A DNA stretch of 64,000 nucleotides, taken from contig NZ_CP011412.1 of NCBI RefSeq assembly GCF_001007875.1, positions 744,001 to 808,000 of the forward strand. Direction: 5' to 3'. The position numbers and the translations under genes are program-made. Position 1 is the stretch's first letter. Each line of letters opens with the position of its first letter. Source of the stretch: Sedimenticola thiotaurini (GTDB taxonomy: Bacteria > Pseudomonadota > Gammaproteobacteria > Chromatiales > Chromatiaceae). The notes under the pieces were generated by a model. That model did not search any database, had not been told where the DNA came from, and saw only the letters and a list, made by a program, of their open reading frames with translations. Positions 39,888 through 48,329 of the stretch are shown one piece after another.

Positions 39888-40730
39888 TTGCGAGTAGCTC
39901 TCAGAATAGAAGTTGGATCGGAAAAAGGTGCTCGTGAAGGGGTGCCGGCCCTGTTGCGTCTGCTGGATGAGCATCAGGTCAAGGCGACATTCTTTTTCAG
40001 CCTTGGTCCTGACTATAGTCGTTATCCTTTCGGTGATCAGATCCCCAGGCTGGTCAGAAGGCACTTGCCGGCCCCCCTAATCAGCAAACGCTGCAGGAGC
40101 AATCTCCTGGCCGTGGCCGATGCAGGTCACGATATAGGCATTGCCTCCTATACCGCATCAGATTGGCATCAGGACGTGGCCTTCCAGAGCGCTGACTGGA
40201 CCTATAGTGAACTGGCGTTTGCCTGCGAAGCATTTACTGATCTGTTTGGTAAGGCACCACACTGTTTTGCCGCCCTGGGATGGCAGGTCAATCCTCACTT
40301 GTTCAGTGAAGAGGAGGAACTGGGATTTGATTTTGCTTCCGATGTGCGCGGTCAGCACATATTTTTACCGGAGTCCCAGGGCGTGTCGTCAAACTGTCCC
40401 CAGATACCTACAACTCTGCCGACCCTGGATGAACTCCTGGCCCAGGAAGGAATAGACGAAGAAAACCTGCACCAATATCTCTACGCGGCATGTCAGCGCA
40501 TCATGCCCAATGGCGAGGTATTCAGTCTATCTGCTGAGAGGGAGGGGATTGAACTGCTGGAGGTCTTTGAGCGATTGTTGGTTATGTGGAAAGGGGGGCA
40601 GTGGGAAATCAAGTCACTTGGCGAACTCTATAACAGCATTGCTGATGCCCCCCTGAAGAGACACCTTGTGGGATGGGGTACGGTGTATGGGCGCGCTGAG
40701 CACATCGCAATCCAAAGTACGCGGAAATGA
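39888..40730 (+). CDS. ArnD-like polysaccharide-deacetylase fold protein lacking the catalytic motifs
   Basis: 280 residues from TTG 39888, aligning along its length with E. coli ArnD: ALRIEVGSEKGAREGVPALL against LRIDVDTFRGTREGVPRLL, FFFSLGPD, AALGWQVNP, SDVRGQ, IPTTLPTLDELL. In NodB-family enzymes motif 1 supplies two Asp and motif 2 two His. Here these are E8/G10 and A86/A90-S91 (GIASYTASDW against GLHAWDHHAW). Motif 3 R is Q133 and the later His (IHAEVEG) is Ser. It is probably a pseudoenzyme. No arnBCA genes are nearby. No signal peptide. Confidence 0.75.
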   Translation: MRVALRIEVGSEKGAREGVPALLRLLDEHQVKATFFFSLGPDYSRYPFGDQIPRLVRRHLPAPLISKRCRSNLLAVADAGHDIGIASYTASDWHQDVAFQSADWTYSELAFACEAFTDLFGKAPHCFAALGWQVNPHLFSEEEELGFDFASDVRGQHIFLPESQGVSSNCPQIPTTLPTLDELLAQEGIDEENLHQYLYAACQRIMPNGEVFSLSAEREGIELLEVFERLLVMWKGGQWEIKSLGELYNSIADAPLKRHLVGWGTVYGRAEHIAIQSTRK

Positions 40731-40782
40731 GATAGGTCGTCCTGAGGCACTATGCTGTCACGGCTCAATAATGGGAGATTAG

Positions 40783-41124
40783 GTGTCGATGGAACTGCGT
40801 ATTAAAAACAGCCAGCTCAAGGAGTTGGTTTATATCGCCCCCTCAAGCATCCACGGAACCGGCGTGTTCGCCAAACGGGCGTTGTCAAAGGGTGAATATA
40901 TCGGTACCTATCATGGGCCGGTTGCACGCCGGAATGGCACCTACGTGCTTTGGGTCTATGATCCTGATGATGAAGAGAATGCAGTTGGTCGCAGCGGTAA
41001 GAACTATCTGCGGTTCCTTAATCATCAGATACCGGGTAACGCTGAATTTGATGGTTTTGATCTGTACGCCAGGGTAAAAATCGGGAAGAACGAGGAGATT
41101 ACCTTTAACTATGAACCGGAGTAA
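40783..41124 (+). CDS. SET domain protein (putative lysine methyltransferase)
   Basis: 113 residues, a minimal SET domain: SSIHGTGVFAKRALSKGEYIG at the N-terminus, the NH motif in NYLRFLNHQIPGNAEF, and EEITFNYE at the end (usual ELxxDY). The insert between these is short. The post-SET cysteines are lacking, as in many bacterial SET proteins. SAM-dependent methylation of a protein lysine is the family activity; the substrate is unknown. GGGAG lies 5 nt before the GTG start. Same direction as the ArnD-like gene, 52 nt away. Confidence 0.85.
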   Translation: MSMELRIKNSQLKELVYIAPSSIHGTGVFAKRALSKGEYIGTYHGPVARRNGTYVLWVYDPDDEENAVGRSGKNYLRFLNHQIPGNAEFDGFDLYARVKIGKNEEITFNYEPE

Positions 41125-41161
41125 CCCATGGTGCTATGGGCGCAGCGGTGCCGGTTCTCTC

Positions 41162-41770
41162 CTAGTGATAACGACGCATTTGTCCTACCAGTATACCCTG
41201 TATCTGCACTTGTTCCGGCGCATAGACCATGGGCGACATATTGGCATTAGCCGGGTGTAGCACCACACGGTCAGGTTTTTGTTCTATACGTTTGAGAGTC
41301 GCTTCGCTGCCATCCACCAGGGCAACCACAATCTCACCATTGCGTGCATGATCCCGTTGTTCGATGATGATCTGATCGCCGTCAAGAATGCCCTCTTCAA
41401 TCATCGAGTCACCCTTTACCTGAAGGACATAGCAGGGTCGGCTGGTGTGCAGAAAATCCGGAACCTGGACGGTTTCCCGTTGCTCAATCGCCTCAATTGG
41501 TTGACCTGCTGCAATGTAACCCAGAAACGGCAAGCCCTGATCTTCGTTCCTATCCGGGTTGGTCAGTCTTATACCCCGGCGGCGGTTATTCATCGGTTCT
41601 ATCAAGCCGGCATCTATCAGGGCCTGAATCTGTTTGTGTAACGATCCCTTGGAACTCAGTCCGAGTGCGTTGCAGAGTTCATCCAGCGTGGGGGGATGGG
41701 GAAACTTATCCAGATTTGTCTGGAGGTAGTCGTAAATTTCCTGCTGTCTGCGCGTTAAATGATCGTTCAT
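41162..41770 (-). CDS. lexA: SOS repressor LexA (divergent DNA-binding domain)
   Basis: 202 residues. N-terminal winged HTH (1-65) whose recognition region [18 protein letters not shown] differs clearly from the E. coli FRSPNAAEEHLKALARKG. The peptidase part is intact: cleavage bond A88-G89, catalytic S122 in VKGDSMIEEG and K160 in ATLKRIEQ. RecA-stimulated self-cleavage would relieve repression. A direct-repeat operator lies just upstream, overlapping the likely leader, so it is autoregulated. Preceded in the same direction by the RRM gene. Convergent with the SET gene. Confidence 0.93.
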   Translation of the reverse strand: MNDHLTRRQQEIYDYLQTNLDKFPHPPTLDELCNALGLSSKGSLHKQIQALIDAGLIEPMNNRRRGIRLTNPDRNEDQGLPFLGYIAAGQPIEAIEQRETVQVPDFLHTSRPCYVLQVKGDSMIEEGILDGDQIIIEQRDHARNGEIVVALVDGSEATLKRIEQKPDRVVLHPANANMSPMVYAPEQVQIQGILVGQMRRYH

Positions 41771-41782
41771 ACCTGACTCCCT

Positions 41783-41797
41783 GTTCTAGCTTCGTTC
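41783..41797 (-). promoter_or_regulatory. LexA-like operator of lexA (GAAC-N7-GAAC)
   Basis: On the minus strand GAAC-GAAGCTA-GAAC, 12 nt before the lexA start codon, directly downstream of a TATAAT at 41798-41803. A second, degenerate copy (GAAC-N7-AAAC on the plus strand) lies at 41814-41828. This direct repeat is the classic alphaproteobacterial LexA box, not the CTGT-N8-ACAG of E. coli. Confidence 0.65.
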
Positions 41798-41980
41798 TAT
41801 TATAGTGCAAAGAGAACCAATGGGAAACAGGTTGCGGCAAATTCTTGTGTGAAATGCTGGAAACCAATGTGGGAAGTGGCGTATGGGAGAGTGTGCTGCC
41901 ATTGACTATCAATAGCAGTGTATTCCGGCTTACTGCTTGTCGGAACTCAAGGCGGTGTAGCTGATCGCTTTATCCCGCTG

Positions 41981-42436
41981 TCATGAGTGGGAGGCCACCT
42001 TAAAACCCGATGGAGGTAGAGAATCGGTTGTGACTCCAGCGTGGAGATGATCGATATGCAAGCCGGATCTTCTGCGGTCCCGTTTACGTTTTTCGCTAAA
42101 CTCTTTGGCGATCTGCTCATCCTGAAGACGCCTTCTGTCCCGCTCTGATGAGCGATGGAAAAACTTTCTGACCTCCACAATCTTGGTCCTAAACGGCTGT
42201 CCATTGAGTCTGTTTATCAACTGCAGAGCCGCAGAAGGGGGTTCGATACGGGCAACCCCATGGTACTCGACCTGTTTGGTCTGGGGATCATCAATACGCC
42301 AGATATCGCAGTGACGCAGTGTCCCTTTGGGAGAAAACTGCAGCAGGTACCATTTCGGCTTCAGTGCATCGGATATGAACTTCATCAGATGGAGACGGGT
42401 GGTCGATTTGGGTAACCTTCGAATGAAAATTTCCAT
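41981..42436 (-). CDS. RRM-type RNA-binding protein
   Basis: 151 residues. RNP2-like IFIRRLP at 3-9 and RNP1-like EYHGVARIEP at about 57-66, separated by the usual distance, with ALQLINRLNGQPFRTKIVEVRKF closing the fold. A strongly basic tail follows (about 95-120; RDRRRLQDEQIAKEFSEKRKRDRR). SD AGGATTGAGG precedes ATG. Bacterial single-RRM proteins are usually cold-linked or uncharacterised. It lies upstream of lexA in the same direction, 210 nt apart. Confidence 0.75.
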   Translation of the reverse strand: MEIFIRRLPKSTTRLHLMKFISDALKPKWYLLQFSPKGTLRHCDIWRIDDPQTKQVEYHGVARIEPPSAALQLINRLNGQPFRTKIVEVRKFFHRSSERDRRRLQDEQIAKEFSEKRKRDRRRSGLHIDHLHAGVTTDSLPPSGFKVASHS

Positions 42437-42603
42437 ACCTCAATCCTTGTGCAGGCTGTTCCTGAAGTGCTTCAAGCTGTTTGACAGTTGCACTGCCTTA
42501 AAGATCCCCGGCACAACAAGGGGCGCTGGCGTGTAACTGTATCGACAACTACCTGAAATATAGCACTACCAGGGGAAATATATCGACTGGTGTGCTTTGA
42601 AGT

Positions 42604-42633
42604 ACCGGCGGCCGTAAGTATACGGCCGCCGGT
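42604..42633. repeat. GC-rich 13-bp inverted repeat downstream of hppA
   Basis: ACCGGCGGCCGTA / TACGGCCGCCGGT with an AGTA loop, 41 nt beyond the hppA stop. It has no T-run on either strand. It may end hppA transcription or stabilise the 3' end. Confidence 0.7.
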
Positions 42634-42673
42634 CATTCTGGGATCAGCCCGGAATCGGCTTCACCCGTGCGGG

Positions 42674-44680
42674 TTAGCTCAACAGCGGTGCGATAACCAG
42701 GCTGACAATGGCCATGACGTTAATCAGAATATTCATCGACGGGCCCGAGGTGTCCTTGAAGGGGTCGCCAACGGTGTCGCCGACCACAGCGGCTTTGTGA
42801 ACATCCGAGCCTTTGCCACCAAAGTTACCCTTTTCAATATGCTTTTTCGCATTGTCCCAGGCACCACCGGCGTTAGCCATCATGAGTGCCAACAGGACGC
42901 AGGCAAGCAGGGCGCCGCCCAGCATGCCACCCAGCGCTTCCGCATCCAGGACAAAACCCACCACCATGGGTGCCGAAACCGCGATTACACCCGGCAGGAT
43001 CATCTTTTTCAGCGCAGCGGTTGTGGCAATGTCCACACAGCGTGCACTGTCCGGCTCAGCGGTGCCCTCCATCAGCCCGGGAATCTCCCGGAACTGGCGT
43101 CGAATCTCCTTGATCATGTCGAATGCCGCATCACCCACAGCCGTCATGGTGATCGAGGCGATCAGGAAGGGCAGAATGCCCCCAATGAACAGACCGATCA
43201 GCACATGGGGATTATTCAGACTGAGTGCAAAATCGGGGATGTTGGCCGCGACGGTCTCCACGTAGGCGGTAATGATAGCCAGAGCAGCCAGTGCAGCAGC
43301 GCCAATGGCGAACCCTTTACCAATAGCCGCCGTGGTGTTACCCAGTTCATCCAGGGAATCGGTGATCTCCCGGGTCTCGGCGCCCAGCCCGCCCATCTCA
43401 GCGATACCACCGGCGTTATCCGCCACCGGGCCATAGGCGTCGATAGCCATGGTGATGCCGACCGTTGCCAGCATACCCACTGCTGCAATACCCACACCGT
43501 ATAGGCCGACCAGGGAACTGGAAGCGAAAATAATGGCGCAGATTGTGAGGATGGGGATGACCACGGACTGCATACCGATAGCGAGTCCCGCGATCATGAC
43601 GGTCGCCGGGCCGGTCTCCCCCGATTTTGCTATCTGGATGACCGGTTTGCCGGCGGTATAGTATTCGGTAACCAGACCGATGATTATGCCACCGACCGCG
43701 CCGGACAATACCGCACCCCAGACGGCAGCCGATACCCCGATAAGCTTAATCAGTATCAGGGAGGTGATAATGAAAATGATGGTCGCACTGATCGTGCCGA
43801 TACGCAGGGCAACTTCCGGACTCTTAGCCGAGTACTTGCGTACCAGCAGGATGCCCATGACCGAACAGATCAGACCGAGCGATGCCAGCGCCAGAGGCAG
43901 GAACATCAGGTCCGCCTGCTGACCCAATGGGTCCAGGACATCGACGGTCATGGTGGAAGCGATAGCGATCGTCGCGATCATGGCACCGCAGTAAGATTCG
44001 AAGATATCGGATCCCATACCGGCCACATCGCCCACATTGTCGCCCACATTGTCGGCAATTACGCCGGGGTTGCGTGGGTCATCTTCCGGGATACCGGCTT
44101 CGATCTTACCCACCAGGTCGGCACCCACATCAGCGGATTTGGTGAAGATACCGCCACCAACACGGGAGAAGAGGGCGACCGTAGAGGCCCCCATACCAAA
44201 ACCGTGAATGGCATGGGCAGTTTCCGGATCACCGCCGAAGAAGAGGTACAGGGTACCAAGACCAAGCAGTCCCAATGCGGCTACTGAAAGCCCCATAATG
44301 GAGCCACCAAAGAAGGCAATGGAGAGGGCCTCGGAGGCTCCCTTTTCGTGGGCCGCCGTGGTGGTACGCACGTTCGCCTGGGTGGCCGAGAACATGCCGA
44401 TATAACCCGCCAGGGCAGAGGCGCCCGCCCCGACCACAAAGGCAAAGGCAGTTTTGACCCCCAGCATAAATAGCAGCAGTATGACGAGAACGGCTGAGAA
44501 TGCCCCCAGCATTTTGTATTCGCGTCGCATGAAGACCATGGCGCCTTCATGAATTGCTTCTGCTATCCGGGTAACCTTTTCATTACCGGTCTCGTACTGC
44601 ATGACCAGTTTATAGATTCTAAAGGCCGCAACCAGGCCCAATATTCCTAAAAATGGTGGTATCAAGTGACTTAAACTCAT
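42674..44680 (-). CDS. hppA: Membrane-bound (proton or sodium) pyrophosphatase
   Basis: Couples pyrophosphate hydrolysis to ion pumping across the inner membrane. 668 residues, about 16 transmembrane helices. Active-site sequences: [34 protein letters not shown] and the C-terminal [30 protein letters not shown] carries Ala where potassium-independent enzymes have Lys (GNTTKA), so this is the potassium-stimulated subtype. Sequence alone does not separate H+ from Na+ pumping. SD GAGGGGAG precedes ATG. Confidence 0.96.
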   Translation of the reverse strand: MSLSHLIPPFLGILGLVAAFRIYKLVMQYETGNEKVTRIAEAIHEGAMVFMRREYKMLGAFSAVLVILLLFMLGVKTAFAFVVGAGASALAGYIGMFSATQANVRTTTAAHEKGASEALSIAFFGGSIMGLSVAALGLLGLGTLYLFFGGDPETAHAIHGFGMGASTVALFSRVGGGIFTKSADVGADLVGKIEAGIPEDDPRNPGVIADNVGDNVGDVAGMGSDIFESYCGAMIATIAIASTMTVDVLDPLGQQADLMFLPLALASLGLICSVMGILLVRKYSAKSPEVALRIGTISATIIFIITSLILIKLIGVSAAVWGAVLSGAVGGIIIGLVTEYYTAGKPVIQIAKSGETGPATVMIAGLAIGMQSVVIPILTICAIIFASSSLVGLYGVGIAAVGMLATVGITMAIDAYGPVADNAGGIAEMGGLGAETREITDSLDELGNTTAAIGKGFAIGAAALAALAIITAYVETVAANIPDFALSLNNPHVLIGLFIGGILPFLIASITMTAVGDAAFDMIKEIRRQFREIPGLMEGTAEPDSARCVDIATTAALKKMILPGVIAVSAPMVVGFVLDAEALGGMLGGALLACVLLALMMANAGGAWDNAKKHIEKGNFGGKGSDVHKAAVVGDTVGDPFKDTSGPSMNILINVMAIVSLVIAPLLS

Positions 44681-44985
44681 TTCTCCCCTCGTTTTTTTTA
44701 TTCAAAATAAAAAAACAACCGGACGGGCCTGACAATAAGAGATGACATTAACCCGTGATTTGACAGTTCTGATACAAGATCGATGAAACCAATGGAATTA
44801 CACTGCTCTATGGTAAAGCTAAATAAACTGCTCGAATAGCCTGATTAATAAAAGCAATCGAGAGTATATCTGAATCCAGAGTCATTCACAGTCCGTGATG
44901 GAGTAAATGTTTGCGGTATATCAATAAACTGCCCAACCGTTTACCTGCCAGGGTAGACCGTGCTTGTTCCCGCTGAATAGCGGGA
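44681..44985. other. Intergenic region between bluB and hppA
   Basis: AT-rich, 305 bp. Holds the leader and presumed promoter of hppA near 44700-44880. No gene or strong hairpin seen. Confidence 0.5.
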
Positions 44986-45717
44986 CTAGCCGTGGGTTTT
45001 GGCCAGTTCGGATAACAGATTCCCCTCCTTCTCCGGCTGACTGTTTCCCCAGCGATCGAAGTAGACCAGGTCCTGCAGCGGCAACCGGTCTCGCCAGCCG
45101 GTGCTCTGCAACTCCGGTTGGGTGAAAAAGTGTTCCACGTAACCGACACAGAGATAGGCGATGGGAACTACCCGGGCTGGCAGATTGAGCAGCTCTTTCA
45201 ATTTCGATGGGTCGAAGATACTCACCCAACCGACACCCACCCCCTCGGCCCTTGCGGCCAGCCAGAGATTCTGAACCGCGCAGACGCTACTATAGATGTC
45301 CATTGCCAAGTCATGGGTACGACCCAGCACCACAGGGCCGGCCCGTTCCCGGTCACAAGTAACCACCAGGTTGATCGGTGATTCCAGTATGCCCTCCAGT
45401 TTGAGGGCGCTGTAGAGTGGCCTTTTGTCTGCCTCAAACATCTCCCGGGCTTCCCGGTTCGCCTCCAGGAACAGCCCATGGACCTGCCGCTTGATGGCAG
45501 GAGATCGGATCAGCATGAAATTCCAGGGTTGCATAAAGCCTACGGAAGGGGCGTGGTGCGCGGCCCTTAGTATCCGGGCCAGGACCTGATCCGGTACAGG
45601 GTTTGGTTTGAACTGCCCTCTGACATCGCGTCGGGAGAAGATGGCCTTATAGAGTGCGTCGCGTTCCGCCACGCTGAATTCGACCACTTCCTGCAGGTGG
45701 CCTGAAGGATTTTCCAT
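44986..45717 (-). CDS. bluB: 5,6-dimethylbenzimidazole synthase
   Basis: Nitroreductase-like flavin-destructase that turns FMNH2 and oxygen into DMB, the lower ligand of cobalamin. 243 residues, with FSRRDVRGQFKPNPVPDQVL, AAHHAPSVGFMQPWNFMLI, and GVGWVSIFDP, all BluB-specific against other nitroreductases. SD AGGGGAA 6 nt before ATG. Preceded on the same strand by a cobalamin riboswitch, so it is shut off when B12 is plentiful. Its presence implies aerobic DMB synthesis. Confidence 0.94.
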   Translation of the reverse strand: MENPSGHLQEVVEFSVAERDALYKAIFSRRDVRGQFKPNPVPDQVLARILRAAHHAPSVGFMQPWNFMLIRSPAIKRQVHGLFLEANREAREMFEADKRPLYSALKLEGILESPINLVVTCDRERAGPVVLGRTHDLAMDIYSSVCAVQNLWLAARAEGVGVGWVSIFDPSKLKELLNLPARVVPIAYLCVGYVEHFFTQPELQSTGWRDRLPLQDLVYFDRWGNSQPEKEGNLLSELAKTHG

Positions 45718-45775
45718 AATATTCCCCTTGTCTGGAAAATCACGAATACTTGACCAGGTATCCGATGAGGTTGCA

Positions 45776-45963
45776 CTTCAGGCCGGTCTTCTGACTCAGG
45801 TTCCACTTCCACAGACGCCTTCCCGAATCCTATGTCCAGTGGCTGGCGGCAGCCTGTAAAACAACCGCCGGTCTGTGAAATCCCCATCACAGCGTTGGGC
45901 ACGTAGCGGAGTCGCACCGCTTTCCCGATTCTCCCGGCTCTACAGAGCCGGGCACCTGAAGTT
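45776..45963 (-). promoter_or_regulatory. Cobalamin riboswitch upstream of bluB
   Basis: On the minus strand: closing stem TTCAGG/CCTGAA, AATCGGGAAAGCGGTGCGACTC segment split by a short helix, the B12 box GCCGCCAGCCACTGG at about 45838-45852, and downstream GGGAAGGCG. These are the conserved blocks of the AdoCbl aptamer in their usual order, about 60 nt before the bluB start. It reads only toward bluB; the cobU operon starts about 100 bp away on the other strand. Confidence 0.93.
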
Positions 45964-46062
45964 TTACTGGGTTGGCAATTTTACAGGATTTGCTGCGGAA
46001 GTTTACCTCTGATTATTTGCGCCCCATAATGTGTGCCTTTTCATCTTACGGGTGATCCGGAC

Positions 46063-46590
46063 GTGAAACAGCTGATCCTTGGCGGCGCCCGCTCAGGCAA
46101 GAGCACATTGGCGGAAAGACTGGCCGCCGAGTCGGGCGACAATGTGATCTATATAGCAACCGCCGCTGCCGAACAGAGTGATGTGGAGATGGCGCGGCGC
46201 ATCCAGGCACATCGGGACCGCAGACCCGATAACTGGCTGCTGGTGGAGGAGCCTCTGAATCTTGCCGAGGCGCTCCGGGAGCATTGCGGGCCGGGTCATT
46301 TTCTGATTGTGGACTGCCTGACCCTCTGGTTATCCAATATTCTGCTGATGGATGAGGGTCGTCACTTTAAACAACAGACGACAGCGTTTCTGTCAGTATT
46401 GTCAGAACTGACTGGTAACCTGGTCATGGTGAGTAACGAAGTGGGGCTCGGTATTGTACCGTTGGGTGAGATCTCGCGACGTTTTCAGGATGAGTCCGGC
46501 TGGTTGCATCAGAGGGTGGCTAACAGCTGTGATCGGGTCATTTTAACTGTGGCGGGGCTGCCACTGACACTGAAAGGGGATACGCTTTGA
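46063..46590 (+). CDS. cobU: Adenosylcobinamide kinase / guanylyltransferase CobU
   Basis: Phosphorylates adenosylcobinamide and transfers GMP to it. 175 residues from GTG 46063 (an upstream GTG at 46033 adds ten unconserved residues). P-loop GGARSGKS at 7-14, the HRDRRP guanylate site, DCLTLWLSN and [11 protein letters not shown]. First gene of a tight series cobU-cobT-cobC-cobS-cbiB-cobD; the stop overlaps cobT by 4 nt (ATG at 46587 within the end). Confidence 0.93.
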   Translation: MKQLILGGARSGKSTLAERLAAESGDNVIYIATAAAEQSDVEMARRIQAHRDRRPDNWLLVEEPLNLAEALREHCGPGHFLIVDCLTLWLSNILLMDEGRHFKQQTTAFLSVLSELTGNLVMVSNEVGLGIVPLGEISRRFQDESGWLHQRVANSCDRVILTVAGLPLTLKGDTL

Positions 46591-47635
46591 AACCAGGCTG
46601 GCTGAATGATCCGGTCGTGCAACCGGACAAAACCAAGACAGACATAGCCAGGGAAAGGCAGCAACAACTCACCAAACCAAGCGGATCACTGGGCCGACTG
46701 GAGAGCCTGGCGATCCGGTTGGCCGCGCTGCAGGGGCGGGAGTTTCCCCGGGTAGAGAGCGTACGGGTGACCGTGTTTGCCGGGGATCACGGCGTGGTCG
46801 AATCCGGTATCTCCGCATATCCGCAGACAGTGACAGTGCAGATGATTGCCAATTTCTGTGCGGGTGGGGCCGCCATCAGTGTGCTGTCCAGGTTTCTGGG
46901 GCTGAACTGGAGATAGTGGACGTGGGGACTGTTGTCGAGCCGGATCGCCTGCCAGGCGTCATCAGCCACAGGGCCGGCCCGGGAACCGCCAATTTTCAGT
47001 ACCAGGATGCCATGACCGGTGAGCAGCTGACAATCGCCCTCAATGCGGGTCGTGCGGCCGCCATCAGGGCCCAGGAGCAGGGGGCCGATCTGTTCATCGG
47101 TGGCGACATGGGCATCGGTAACACCACAGCCGCAGCGGCGCTGGGCTGTGCGCTGCTGAACGTCGAACCGGATCTGATGGCCGGTCCGGGGACCGGGCTT
47201 GATGAACGGGGCGTGGCCCACAAGGCGGCACTGCTGCGGGAGGCGCTGTCCCGCTACGGAGGGCTTGAAATGGAGCCCCTGGAGGCACTTCGCTGCCTGG
47301 GTGGCTTCGAAATTGCTGCCCTGGCCGGTGCTTATCTGGCCTGCGCCCAGGCGGGTATACCGGTACTGGTCGACGGTTATATTACCACCGCAGCAGCACT
47401 GGTTGCGGTACGTTTCCAGCCGGCGGTCCGGGAGTGGTTGCTGTTCTCCCATCACTCCGCTGAACCGGGTCATCGGACCCTGCTGCAGGCCCTGGATGCT
47501 ACGCCGTTACTGGATCTCGGTATGCGGCTCGGCGAAGGGAGTGGGGCGGCGACGGCGGTGCCACTGTTGCGGGCTGCCTGTGAACTGCACAATCAGATGG
47601 CAACCTTTGCCGATGCGGGCGTGGATGAGGGCTGA
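46587..47635 (+). pseudogene. cobT: Nicotinate-nucleotide-DMB phosphoribosyltransferase CobT, split by a one-base frameshift
   Basis: Two abutting frames make one CobT. 46587-46916 gives the N-terminus ([46 protein letters not shown]) and stops at TAG 46914. The continuation, in the frame one base back from 46907, resumes LEIVDVG and runs through [23 protein letters not shown]-like loops and [10 protein letters not shown] to 47635. Together about 349 residues, the full family length. Catalytic Glu (GEGSGAA region near the end) is present. Either a real lesion, a programmed -1 shift or a sequencing error; the rest looks healthy. Lies between cobU and cobC. Confidence 0.88.
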
Positions 47636-47640
47636 TTCAA

Positions 47641-48261
47641 TTGTCGACTACGGCTAACCTGGATAGCTCCTCCGTCACCACGATCGACCTGATTCGCCAT
47701 GGTGAGCCGGAAGGCGGAGTGTTGATTCGTGGCTGGCGTGATGATCCGTTAAGCAGCCGGGGGTGGCAGCAGATGCGTGACGCAACTGCCGGACATGCCC
47801 CCTGGGACGGGATTGTCGCTTCGCCATTAAAGCGTTGTGCCGAATTTGCCGGCGAATTGAGCAAAAAATCCGGCATTCCAATGACTTTTGAAGAGCGGCT
47901 TATGGAGATTGGCTTCGGTGAGTGGGAGGGATGCTCACCCGAGGTGCTGTACCGGGAGTCGCCCCAGCGGGTTAGCGACTTCTGGAACAACCCGGTGGAG
48001 TGCCCCCCGCCGGGTGGTGAATCCATGCTGCGGTTCCAGCAGCGGGTGGGATCGGCCTGGCAGGAGATCCAGTCGAAGTATGCGGGGCAACATCTGCTGA
48101 TTGTCGCCCATGGTGGTGTCAATCGAATGATCATTGGCCAGGTATTGCAGATGCCGCTGACCCACCTGTTCAGGATAGAGCTGCCGTATGCCGGAATCAG
48201 CCGTATTCGTATTGAACAGGGTTGCCCGCGGTTGGTGTTTCATTGCGGCTCACTGGATTAA
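47641..48261 (+). CDS. cobC: Histidine phosphatase, probable alpha-ribazole phosphatase CobC
   Basis: 206 residues of the phosphoglycerate-mutase-like fold: LIRHGEP (phosphohistidine), SPLKRCAEFA, MEIGFGEWEG and VAHGGVNRMI. In B12 synthesis it removes phosphate from alpha-ribazole phosphate or cobalamin phosphate. TTG start 5 nt after cobT; GAGGG lies upstream. Assignment to CobC over other family members is from its operon place. Confidence 0.85.
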   Translation: MSTTANLDSSSVTTIDLIRHGEPEGGVLIRGWRDDPLSSRGWQQMRDATAGHAPWDGIVASPLKRCAEFAGELSKKSGIPMTFEERLMEIGFGEWEGCSPEVLYRESPQRVSDFWNNPVECPPPGGESMLRFQQRVGSAWQEIQSKYAGQHLLIVAHGGVNRMIIGQVLQMPLTHLFRIELPYAGISRIRIEQGCPRLVFHCGSLD

Positions 48262-48329
48262 CCGGACCGGGCTGATTAGCGGCAGTCCGACTTTTTCTTT
48301 CTCGTTCTCTTCTGATTCCGACAGCAAAC

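Noticed and set aside
42590-43504. 304-codon plus-strand open frame
   Set aside because: Antisense of hppA; composition rich in His, Gln, Cys as expected of a shadow.
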